Assembly (NCBI GenBank): GCA_949316495.1
Contig: OX439000.1
Span: 64,501 to 128,500, forward strand
Direction: 5' to 3'
DNA: 64,000 nt
Origin: Amphiduros pacificus
Lineage: Eukaryota; Annelida; Polychaeta; Phyllodocida; Hesionidae
Part shown: positions 54,316-64,000 of the stretch, in pieces
Position numbering within the stretch: position 1 is the first letter of the stretch
Layout: each line of letters opens with the position of its first letter
Made by a program: the position numbers and the translations under genes
Notes under the pieces: model-generated
Told to the model about the DNA's origin: nothing
What the model saw: the letters and a program-made list of their open reading frames with translations, nothing else
The model's database searches: none

Positions 54316-55310
54316 ACATATTGGCCTGTACATCAAAGTACAAACTGTACATCAAAGTATGTTTCTTGTCAATGACCTTGCACCAAAATAAGTATATATG
54401 AAACAAAACAAAAGGAAAGGTTGTGTAATGTATGGTTGTCATTGAATAATATGTAACCATTCAAATCAAGGTCCTTGTGAGAGCAGTATGTGGACTTGTC
54501 ATTGACCCTGTCTGAAAACTAGCACCTCTGAAACAAAACAAAAGACAATGTATGTTATATATTATATTTGACCTTGATGGTTTGATCTTTTCAATCATCT
54601 CCCTTGTCAAAACAGTGCATAAACTCGTAAAAGCTCATTGACCTTGCCTGGAGATATGCAGTCCTGAAACAGAGTAAAATCAAATTATATTGTTACAGTA
54701 AAAAGTATATCCTTAGAGGTAGTGTTTCTGGAGGAAACTGCCCTGCAAAACAATATTTCCTTTTTCTACCGCCTAAATTCATACTGTTAAATGAACTATG
54801 ATATGTAAATGGCATGTGGAGGTTTCAGCCTGTCACTGCTCCTGTATGGAAATGGACATTCAATGTGTTACAAGTGTGTTGAAATAATGTTTAGTGAGGC
54901 ACACAAGTATCCTAGTCCTGCCCGCTCATCTGCTGTGTGAAAGTTTTCTGCCAAATGGTAACTTTCCAGGAAGTTAAACAAGATTTATAGGTCACCATTG
55001 ATGTAATGAGGGGGTGAATGAATGCCCCTTGTCCCAGATGAAAGAAGATAAATTATATGACCGGATGACCCAGACTGATTAACCCCAAAACATCTGGACA
55101 TGAGCAAGAGTGGGAAAAAAGGGAAAACTATTGTGTTCATGTCTCACATGCTGTCTGCAGTGTAAAACCAGTGTAAAACCAAACACCAACTGAATTTCTA
55201 TCATTATCTAATTTATAACTCAGCAAATAAAAATGTCAACCAGAATTTGTTAAGAATTGTCAAAAAATGGATCTCTTCCCCAATGTAACTTACAAACCAA
55301 CATTGGCTGA
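54316..55310. repeat. third arm copy (left-arm orientation)
   Basis: From aaactgtacatcaaagtatg (54345) to ccaatgtaacttacaaacca (55280) this repeats left-arm sequence 44470-45440 directly and is the inverse of 51541-52510. It makes a second, smaller palindrome with the right arm (spacer about 52510-54340). Confidence 0.85.
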
Positions 55311-58058
55311 TATCTTGGCTTGTAGTGAACATATTTTCACTCTGAAAAGTCCTAACAGTATCTAAACAACCTCAGGATCATGGAAATAGAGATATCTAAG
55401 AGATCTGATGTTGAATAGTACGATAAAGGTGTAAAAAACGGCAGGCGCGATTTTAATGTTTTATACCATTCTTATCACTTCCCATCCAAGATTTGCTAAT
55501 ATCTTGGCTTGTAGTGAACATATTTTCACTCTGAAAAGACCAAACAGTATCTAAACAACCTCAGGATCATGGAAATATAGATAAATTAGAGATCTGAATG
55601 TTAAATAGTACCATAAAGGGGTAAAAAACGGCAGGCGCGATTTTAATGTTTTATACATTTCTTGTCACTTCCCATGCAAGATTTGCTAATATCTTGGCTT
55701 GTAGTGAACATATTTTCACTCTGAAAAGACCAAACAGTATCTAAACAACCTCAGGATCATGAAAATAGAGATATCTAAGAGATCTGTATGGTGAATAGTA
55801 CCATTAAGGTGTAAAAAACGGCAGGCGCGATTTTAATGTTTTATATCTTTCTTGTCACTTCAAATCCAAGATTTGCTGATATCTTGGCTTGTAGTGAACA
55901 TATTTTCACTCTGAAAAGACCAAACAGTATCTAAACAACCTCAGGATCATGGAAATAAAGATATCTAAGACATCTGAATGTTGAATAGTACCATAAAGGT
56001 GTAAAAAACGGCAGGCGCGATTTTAATGTTTTATACCTTTCTTGTCACTTCCCATGCAAAATTTGCTAATATCTTGGCTTTTAGTGAACATATTTTCACT
56101 CTGAAAAGTCCTAACAGTATCTAAACAACCTCAGTATCATGGAAATATAAATATCTAAGAGATCTGTATGGTGAATAGTACCATAAAGGTGTAAAAAACG
56201 GCAGGCGCGATTTTAATGTTTTATACCTTTCTTGTCACTTCAAATCCAAGATTTGCTGATATCTTGGCTTGTAGTGAATATATTTTCACTCTGAAAAGAC
56301 CAAACAGTATCTAAACAACCTCAGGATCATGGAAATAAAGATATCTAAGACATCTGAATGTTGAATAGTACCATAAAGGTGTAAAAAACGGCAGGCGCGA
56401 TTTTAATGTTTTATACCTTTCTTGTCACTTCCCATGCAAAATTTGCTAATATCTTGGCTTTTAGTGAACATATTTTCACTCTGAAAAGTCCTAACAGTAT
56501 CTAAACAACCTCAGTATCATGGAAATATAGATATCTAAGAGATCTGAATGTTAAATAGTACCATAAAGGTGTAAAATACGGCAGGCGCGATTTTAATGTT
56601 TTATACCTTTCTTGTCACTTCCCATGCAAAATTTGCTAATATCTTGGCTTGTAGTGAACATATTTTCACTCTGAAAAGTCCTAACAGTTTCTAAACAATG
56701 TCAGGATCATGGTAATATAGATATCTAAGAGATCTGAATGTTGAATAGTACCATAAAAGTATAAAAAACGGCAGGTGCAATTTACAGAATCTTTTGACAT
56801 TTTATATCCTCTCTTGTCACTTACAATCCAAGATTTGCTTATATCTTAGTTTGCAGTGAACATATTTTCACTCTGAAAAGTCCTAACAGTATCTGGACAA
56901 CCCCAAGATCATGGATATAGAGATATCTAAGAGATCTGTATGGTAAATAGTACCATTAAGGTGTAAAAAACGGCAGGCGCGATTTTAATGTTTTATATCT
57001 TTCTTGTCACTTCAAATCCAAGATTTGCTGATATCTTGGCTTGTAGTGAACATATTTTCACTCTGAAAAGACCAAACAGTATCTAAACAACCTCAGGATC
57101 ATGGAAATAAAGATATCTAAGACATCTGAATGTTGAATAGTACCATAAAGGTGTAAAAAACGGCAGGCGCGATTTTAATGTTTTATACCTTTCTTGTCAC
57201 TTCCCATGCAAAATTTGCTAATATCTTGGCTTTTAGTGAACATATTTTCACTCTGAAAAGTCCTAACAGTATCTAAACAACCTCAGTATCATGGAAATAT
57301 AGATATCTAAGAGATCTGTATGGTGAATAGTACCATAAAGGTGTAAAAAACGGCAGGCGCGATTTTAATGTTTTATACCTTTCTTGTCACTTCAAATCCA
57401 AGATTTGCTGATATCTTGGCTTGTAGTGAATATATTTTCACTCTGAAAAGACCAAACAGTATCTAAACAACCTCAGGATCATGGAAATAAAGATATCTAA
57501 GACATCTGAATGTTGAATAGTACCATAAAGGTGTAAAAAACGGCAGGCGCAATTTTAATGTTTTATACCTTTCTTGTCACTTCCCATGCAAAATTTGCTA
57601 ATATCTTGGCTTTTAGTGAACATATTTTCACTCTGAAAAGTCCTAACAGTATCTAAACAACCTCAGTATCATGGAAATATAGATATCTAAGAGATCTGAA
57701 TGTTAAATAGTACCATAAAGGTGTAAAATACGGCAGGCGCGATTTTAATGTTTTATACCTTTCTTGTCACTTCCCATGCAAAATTTGCTAATATCTTGGC
57801 TTGTAGTGAACATATTTTCACTCTGAAAAGTCCTAACAGTTTCTAAACAATGTCAGGATCATGGTAATATAGATATCTAAGAGATCTGAATGTTGAATAG
57901 TACCATAAAAGTATAAAAAACGGCAGGTGCAATTTACAGAATCTTTTGACATTTTATATCCTCTCTTGTCACTTACAATCCAAGATTTGCTTATATCTTA
58001 GTTTGCAGTGAACATATTTTCACTCTGAAAAGTCCTAACAGTATCTGGACAACCCCAA
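55311..58058 (-). repeat. 190-bp satellite array 2 (inverted relative to array 1)
   Basis: The reverse-oriented monomers are marked by tatcttggc at 55311, 55500, 55690, 55880, 56070, 56260, 56450 and 56640, then about 56842 (longer monomer), and onward. 'ccattaagg' at 55801 and 56953, and 'ataaaaaacgg' at 56761 and 57913, give an exact 1152-bp higher-order period, about two copies, nearly identical. The array ends abruptly at 58058 within a monomer. Confidence 0.95.
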
Positions 58059-58465
58059 TTATACATCACTTTGGATACACAAGATAAACATGATGCTAAC
58101 TTAAATTATATTAAGATACAGGAATGCGCAGAAAGCACTAGAAATTTATTCTTGGAAAATAAAATGTGTTTAAATATTGGTAAAACTGAATTTTGATAGT
58201 TTCAAAATATGGTATAACTAATGATATAAATGGATATGAATCCCTTAAAATTGGAAATGACTAATAGTAAATAAATGATATTTTAAGGTTAAAACCTGGG
58301 CATAATTTTTAAATCTGCAATGAATCTTAAACATATTAGTAATGTTTGCAAAAAAAGGATTTTTTCATCTTAAAAATATTGCTAGAATTAGGAAAACCAT
58401 AAATATCTCATCGACTAATATGTTAGTACAGGCTTTTATTTCTTCAAACATTGAGTACTTTACTT
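58059..58465 (+). pseudogene. L2-type LINE RT remnant
   Basis: Decayed RT C-terminal sequence: QECAESTRNLFLENKMCLNI, GKTEF, HLKNIARIRKTINISSTNML, VQAFISSNIEYFTSL. It matches the LINE B region around EVRNFLISNKMKINDGKTE and STLDYGNGLL. It is cut at 58465 by a minisatellite. Confidence 0.65.
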
Positions 58466-58932
58466 CATTATTCAAATTTGTCAATTTTTTTTCAAATTTC
58501 TCAATTTTTTTTCAAATTTCTCAATTTTTTTTTCAAATTTTTCAAATTTCTCAATTTTTTCAAATTTGTCATTTTTTTTCAAATTTGTAAATATTTGTAA
58601 AAAAAAAATCAAATTTCTCAATTTTTTTCAAATTTGTCAATTTTTTTTAAATTTGTCAATTTTTTTCAAATTTGTCAATTTTTTTCAAATTTCTCAATTT
58701 TTTTCAAATTTGTCATTTTTTTTCAAATTTGTCAATTTTTTTTCAAACTTGTCAATTTTTTTTCAAATTTGTCAATTTTTTTTTCAAATTTGTCATTTTT
58801 TTTTTCAAATTTGTCAATTTTTTTTCAAATTTGTCAATTCTTTTCAAATTTGTCAATTCTTTTCAAATTTGTCAATTTTTTTCAAATTTGTCAATTTTTT
58901 TCAAATTTGTCAATTTTTTTCAAATTTGTCAG
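58466..58932. repeat. 19-21-bp minisatellite (CAAATTTGTCAATTTTTTT)n
   Basis: About 22 units with T runs of 5 to 9 and occasional ctc for gtc. It produces spurious Phe/Gln/Ser/Asn-rich frames in all three plus frames (58342-58979). It begins inside an L2 remnant. Confidence 0.95.
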
Positions 58933-58934
58933 AT

Positions 58935-59130
58935 TTAGTTATCTCTTTTTTCAAAATCTTTATGGTGTTTAGATACTGATAGGGCTTTTCAGGGTAAAAA
59001 AATGTTCATGACAATTATAATTTATCAAATCTTAGATTGTAAGTGAAAAGAAAGAATATAAAATGTCAAAATCGTGCCTGACTTTTTTTACACTATTATG
59101 GTACTGTACAATATTCTGATCTTTTACCAT
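58935..59130 (+). repeat. diverged satellite monomer
   Basis: gtttagatactgataggg, tttatcaaatcttagattgt, aaaatcgtgcctgac and attatggtactg align with a forward 190-bp monomer, more diverged than the arrays. Confidence 0.7.
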
Positions 59131-59214
59131 AGTAAGAGTAAATTTTGATTAAGTTGTATAAAAACTGCTGTCAGTTTTGTTAAGTATGGCACTGTATTGC
59201 TGTATTTTCCTGGT

Positions 59215-59303
59215 GCTTGACACTAATATTAGCGCTATGAACAGTCTTGACTGGTATCAGCGCGATACAAATTTTATTATTATTATTATTATTATAATAA
59301 ACA
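59215..59303 (+). mobile_element. L2-type LINE 3' end
   Basis: gcgctatgaacagtcttg, tggtatcagcgcgatacaaa and (TTA)n match the LINE B 3' end (33518-33600, reverse strand). Only the 3' tip is present. Confidence 0.8.
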
Positions 59304-59340
59304 GTATACTTATCTCATGATTTTAGCACAGTGTTATGTG

Positions 59341-59475
59341 TTATGTTTTTAGTAACACAGTTGTCTCTTGTTATACAGTTCTGCTCTGATAAGTTTTAAT
59401 GTTTCAGATGTGTTCTAGTTGGAGTGCACACCACCATTTAGAAAAACCTTGCTACACCACTGATACACCATTAAC
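59341..59475 (+). promoter_or_regulatory. acceptor-like leader upstream of the membrane-protein exon, shared with the duplicated unit
   Basis: Sequence around gtaacacagttgtctctt and gataagttttaatgtttcag|atgtgt is homologous to 24910-24975 and 31885-31950. It ends in a typical 3' splice acceptor. The ATG of the 241-aa frame follows 69 bases later, so this may be an intron end plus 5' UTR. Confidence 0.4.
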
Positions 59476-60201
59476 ATGGATAACTCCAAACAAAATGATA
59501 CTAATGTTCTGAGATTGAAAGAGGATATTGCCACCAAGACAGCTGGACACAAACATTTATTATCAGCTGTAGAACCTGAAGACCTACTCTTTCAAAGAAC
59601 TGATAACAGATTGGTGATGTGGATCATCTTCCTCTTTGGGATCGTTGCTTATGTCTCAGACTTGATAGTTGATATATTGCTCAAATATATCTTTCAGGTA
59701 TCAACTAAATACACTTTACAATCGGCACATTTACAATACAGCATGTATTCAGTTAAGCACATGTTGATAATACCAGGAATATATTTGATTTGCATTAAAT
59801 ATGTTGCAAAAAGAAATGCAAATGGGAAATACACATCACCTTTCAATCAGAAGGAAATGATAAGATTTTTGAAGGGAATACAGATCATAAAAGTGATTTA
59901 TTTCGAAATCCCACTTGTCATTGTATGCATGGTGATGGTTATCATAATTCAAGTGGCCAATATAGATGGACAAGCTGAATTCATTATATCAATAAAACTG
60001 CTTGAATCATTGTTATCAATAATATGTCTGGTTTTATATCTGTGGGTGGTAACAAATGAAAATAATAGTCAGGAAAAAAGAGCAAACATGGATGGCGAGT
60101 TTTATTGGATATCAGGCACAAATTATATTTGGCAGTTACTATTTTTGTCATTGTTAGGATTTATGATTAACCTTGTAATTATAGTCTTCATTGGCAACTG
60201 A
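59476..60201 (+). CDS. multi-pass membrane protein, 241 aa (likely host exon)
   Basis: ATG at 59476 starts MDNSKQNDTNVLRLKEDIAT. The N-terminus is cytosolic-looking and polar (1-47). Hydrophobic spans follow at about 48-70 (WIIFLFGIVAYVSDLIVDIL), 94-111, 135-162 (IPLVIVCMVMVIIIQV), 170-193 (LLESLLSIICLVLYLWVV) and 215-240 (LLFLSLLGFMINLVIIVFIG). The frame is intact with a good stop and no transposon motifs, which favours a real gene. The first span's SDLIVDIL pattern recalls XK-related proteins, but length and other motifs do not settle it, so no family is claimed. An upstream acceptor-like site suggests it is a terminal exon. Confidence 0.55.
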   Translation: MDNSKQNDTNVLRLKEDIATKTAGHKHLLSAVEPEDLLFQRTDNRLVMWIIFLFGIVAYVSDLIVDILLKYIFQVSTKYTLQSAHLQYSMYSVKHMLIIPGIYLICIKYVAKRNANGKYTSPFNQKEMIRFLKGIQIIKVIYFEIPLVIVCMVMVIIIQVANIDGQAEFIISIKLLESLLSIICLVLYLWVVTNENNSQEKRANMDGEFYWISGTNYIWQLLFLSLLGFMINLVIIVFIGN

Positions 60202-62535
60202 CTGGCTACATGTCTTTGGCTAACAGATACATTATGTTTTGGTATTGTTGATGATGTTTTATTGACCTGGCTTGTAGATTATGTACTTAGGCTGGAGTAT
60301 ATTTTGAAATTGTAATACTGTGTGAAGTAATTTCTATGTCATTATAACTATATAAATGATGACACATTATCATTGATAATTCTGCTGAAATCACTATTAA
60401 CACCTAACCTTGTCACTATTGAGTGCATAAAAGCTCTCAGATATTGTTTTATGATTTAATCTTAAGATTTGAATTTTTGCACCAACACATAATTTGTCAG
60501 AAAACTTGTTTTATCTGATTTTAAAAAATTGAAAGATCATGTTGCTATGTTTGCGTTATTTTACTTTATGCATATCCTATGATATCATGCTCAAGGTGTT
60601 GGTTATTTTACGATCATGAAAAGCCAATAACTGGGTATCAATTTCTTATGAATTGTTGATAATATTTTTAAAATTAATTGAATATAAGTTGAATATTCCT
60701 TCATGATAGAACACAATAATAGCAACGGGACAAAAGCAAATATTTAGGCGAATACACGACAATGAAGACTAATTATATAGCATGTTGTCTCCATCAGAAA
60801 TATATGTTTTAATAATGTTTTATAAAGGTATCTTATGAAAGGTATCTCATGATCTTATTGCTAAATGGAGGACATTAATACAAATTATTTTAATACTATT
60901 TTAGTGTAATTAGACAAAACATAATCTCCCTATTTCTAAATAATTCACACATATGTTAGTGCGTTGTACCTTTATTCGGAACCTGCATGTGTGAAGTCAT
61001 TTGTCTTGATTTAAAGAAGATTGGTTTTGAGATTAGAAATAACTTATATATTGTCATTTTCACTTGCCCAAGAATGTGATAAACAACTGATCTGTACTAA
61101 AGGATCAAGTACTGTCCAGAATAAACAACACACCTCTTGGAAACCTGACATCAAATCTACCCTAAATCTACCTTTGGAACCATAAGTTTCACCCATTTTG
61201 CTGCTTAGCATATTCTGACTTTTGCAAGCACAGAAAATATCAAAGACCTGGCAAAATCCAAATCTGTTATACTGGTCAAGGAGACAAATATGATCAGAAA
61301 ATGAGCGAAAAAGAAGGCCAAATTTCCTGCTTGACACTGAAACAGCTACCTTGCAAAAGCATAGAAATACATGTTAGTAAAATGGACAGGCATCCTGAAT
61401 TTAACAGCAAACCTCGTCCATCCAAAAAAGTGAATTTTTTCAATGAATTTAACCTTTCTGCTTGAGAGGTCTCATTTTCTGCTGTGGTATTGGTGTGTCC
61501 TCAAAACTAATGACTCAAAAACATTTTTTTATTTTTCTCAATCAAGTTTGAGAGGTATTTTGATTGAGATTGAACGTCATGCACATTTCAAGGATATCAT
61601 GTATCTCACTTCTGGAGCTGTCTCACAGCCGCATTTCAAGGAGCCCATGAACCAGTCAGTACCTGTGATTGCCATGCATGACCTGGTTATTAGTTAAGGC
61701 TAGAAGAGAAATAAATATATGTTTAAACTAATAAAATGGTTCCATACAGAAATTATTATTAGGATCAGATTTTGAGATAGTGTAGTAAAACTTTGCTGCA
61801 GCGATAGCACATTTAAAGAAAGGAGACAATGTTTCACCATTTACGATCAATGTGTAATTGTACAACGAAGTGAAATAGTAACCATAATAAAAAATACATT
61901 ACTTTGCATATTTTCTTTTACTGTACAAACCGTATCTTGGTTAGTGATACATATCCATTGTTTCTTAGACTGAATATGGCAAATCAAGGGAAAACTTCAA
62001 TGAATATTACAAATAATGCTCATGCAAATGGCTGCCTTTTTGCGGTGCTCTGATATTTTGGTCTTTTTGGCGAACTATTGAGCTATCACTAAGGTCTTTC
62101 TTTGCTAATAACCTATCGCAACTGCAATCTACCTTCTAGTCTATCGACTGACAGACTTTTGCAACCTGGAGCAGCTGATCATGAGCTTGGCTGTAAACAT
62201 CGAGAAAACTGTTTCTGTCTTTCTCAATCTACTGCCTAAGTTCTGTCCACGCCCAGTGCATTAGGCCTGGCTTTATGAACAGATTCTTTAAATATTTATG
62301 AAAATGTATGAAGGTATTTATGAAAAATAAAATTGTAAAATACATATACAATGTAACAATGGAATTATTCACAGTGTAACTTGAAAAATACATATAATAA
62401 TAATATCTTTGTAATAAAATAATAATATGTTTATGTAAGTTTTACAATCATTTGTTTCAAAACGTGATAACAAAAGATATATAAAATCAATTTGTGGTTA
62501 TATGTAAAATAATATCATTAATATCATTTTCAGAC
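60202..62535. other. AT-rich region, no recognisable features
   Basis: Only short frames without domains (61044-61337 minus, 61443-61697 plus). It may hold the 3' UTR of the upstream gene; no clear AATAAA follows closely. Confidence 0.6.
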
Positions 62536-62539
62536 TAGA

Positions 62540-63190
62540 GTTCACATGATTTTAAACCATCCCGTACTTCAATAATCTCAATTAATACCTTCACATCCCT
62601 AATTGTCTCTGCAGATGCTCTCCAATCACTACTAATCTTACAGACAGAGATACTCTCCAAATTATTCTTAGTGCTTTACGCCATGCAATACACAAATTAT
62701 CAACAAGTTTTCCCTTCAACAGCCATAAAGGAGCACCATAGTATGAACAACAATATTAATATTGTTTGAATAGTTTACATTTTATCACAGAATATTCATG
62801 ACTAAAATCTGCCATAGACATGTTAAAACTTCTCCAAAATTTGGCAATTGCATCTCCAACCATACTATCTCGGTCAGTTGTAGATAAACAATGACCTAGA
62901 TGAACTGCAATTTTTAACACTCTTTAGCGCTATGTTATTAACAATTATTTCCCTGTTGTCAGGTACACATCCTTTACCTCTAAAAACAAGAAATTGACTT
63001 TTTCTGCCATTAAACAAAACATAGTATTCATCAGCATAATTTTCACATATTCTTGTTAACTTTATCAAAGCAGAGAGTGTTGATGTCAACAAGGACAAAT
63101 CATCAGCATACCTAAGACCTCCTACATAATGGTTCCCCAAGTGACAACCAATACCACTATTTTTGAGTCTTTCAAATAGTCCATCCATAC
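62540..63190 (-). pseudogene. LINE reverse-transcriptase remnant
   Basis: The minus frame 62874-63188 contains the catalytic box in GGLRYADDLSLLTSTLSAL, followed by YYVLFNGRKSQFLVFRGKGC. Further downstream (62540-62870) come SMVGDAIAKFWRSFNMS, YYGAPLWLLKGKLVDNLCIA and WRKALRII in shifted frames. These are typical of the palm-to-thumb part of an invertebrate LINE RT distinct from LINE A, LINE B and the I-group. N-terminal RT and endonuclease are missing. Confidence 0.75.
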
Positions 63191-63419
63191 ATATAAAATC
63201 TAATTATGTAATTAATTACAATGTAACTTGAAACCTAACTAATAAAATAAATTATTTTTGGCCACTATGACAATACAATATACATTTTTCTGCCTATTAA
63301 GTCTTTTGTGATCTACATCCAAACAATTTAATGTTGGTGCAGTAGTATAGAATCTACATATCAAGTCTTTTATGATCTACTTCCAAACAGTAATTTTGGT
63401 ACAGTAGATATTATCTACC

Positions 63420-63960
63420 TTCAATTTTCTCTTTTGCTTACACATTCATATGATTTCACCACTTGTAAGACAATTATCAGTCTCTGAGCTGGTGCTCCCT
63501 GCTTTGTTAGTGAATCAGCCAACTGTTCTTGACATGGCAGTCAAGATACATATACATTATCATTCAATATTGAGTCCTTGTTTATTCCAATTTCCCTTGT
63601 CAATCTGTTACCATCCACCAATTTGGTAGAACTGACATTTTTGACAACACTAATATTATCTATGTGTGCTCTATGTGCACTGTTGGAAATAAGTATGGTG
63701 AATTCCAACAGTGACTCAATAACATCCCTAATAAAAAGGCTTCGTCAAGACCTTTGTTTAAAGCCAATGTTTCACGTGCTATAGTACTGGACACAACCCT
63801 TTTGACCTTTGATGAATGCCAAGTTATAGAACACACAACTTTTTGATCAATTCCAAGGAAATTAGCATGACCCCCTGTGCATTATTTTCATCACCATTGT
63901 TATCCCTAGTAGATATGGATTGGAATTGGACATGGTCAAGCCACAAACAAAACCTGTTGT
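63420..63960 (-). mobile_element. Copia-like LTR retrotransposon fossil (RNase H end of pol)
   Basis: Minus-strand pieces WHSSKVKRVVSSTIARETLA and EQLADSLTKQGAP are typical of the C-terminal RNase H of Ty1/Copia-type pol. It is old and broken in several places. No LTR was seen; more of it may lie beyond the right edge of the window. Confidence 0.6.
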
Positions 63961-64000
63961 CATCTAATTCCACATTAACATGGTTCCGATTAACTCCAGT

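Noticed and set aside
58342-58979. Phe/Gln/Ser-rich proteins in three overlapping frames
   Set aside because: They are translations of a T-rich minisatellite; all frames are open because the unit lacks stops.
59476-60201. Assignment to the XK-related scramblase family
   Set aside because: Only the first membrane span is suggestive. Length is well below the family norm and other signature motifs are not evident, so it is left unassigned.

Overview
The window looks like accessory DNA from a marine invertebrate, most likely a lophotrochozoan such as a mollusc. This is inference: it rests on AT-rich sequence, an I-group LINE with an RNase H domain and an (ATTC)n tail, a tRNA-derived SINE, several L2/CR1-type LINEs and large satellite-bearing foldback repeats. 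No organism-specific gene was identified. Almost everything recognisable is mobile or repetitive. Only one good host-type coding exon is visible, a 241-aa multi-pass membrane protein at 59476-60201.

Layout. 1-1810 is a 5'/3'-truncated I-group LINE on the minus strand, followed by a GC-rich 288-bp MITE (1898-2185) and about 5 kb of AT-rich sequence with little in it. 7.9-17.0 kb is a fossil Gypsy element on the minus strand. A SINE inserted into it (11-bp target duplication), and a 5.34-kb I-group LINE then inserted into the SINE (15-bp target duplication). 18.5-40.1 kb is a tandem segmental duplication. Copy 1 (to 28218) carries LINE A (19128-24810) and copy 2 (31523-40068) carries L2-type LINE B (33518-38306). 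Each copy preserves the empty site of the other's insertion. The junction between copies is filled by one L2 element interrupted by another. 40.6-42.06 kb is a second Gypsy fossil.

42.06-58.06 kb is a large inverted-repeat structure. Its arms are degenerate tandem modules, many centred on a perfect AGGTCA-W-TGACCT palindrome. Its core and outer flank are arrays of a 190-bp satellite with a 1152-bp higher-order period, in opposite orientations. 58.06-59.3 kb holds L2 remnants and a 19-21-bp minisatellite. The last 4.7 kb holds the membrane-protein exon, apparently empty sequence, a LINE reverse-transcriptase remnant and a Copia-like fossil.

The strongest candidates for something undescribed are: LINE A ORF1, a coiled coil plus L1-ORF1-like region fused to a NADAR (ADP-ribose-associated) domain; LINE B, which has a KH-domain open frame immediately upstream of an uninterrupted 1254-codon endonuclease/RT ORF; and the satellite-cored foldback structure with repeated nuclear-receptor-like palindromes.
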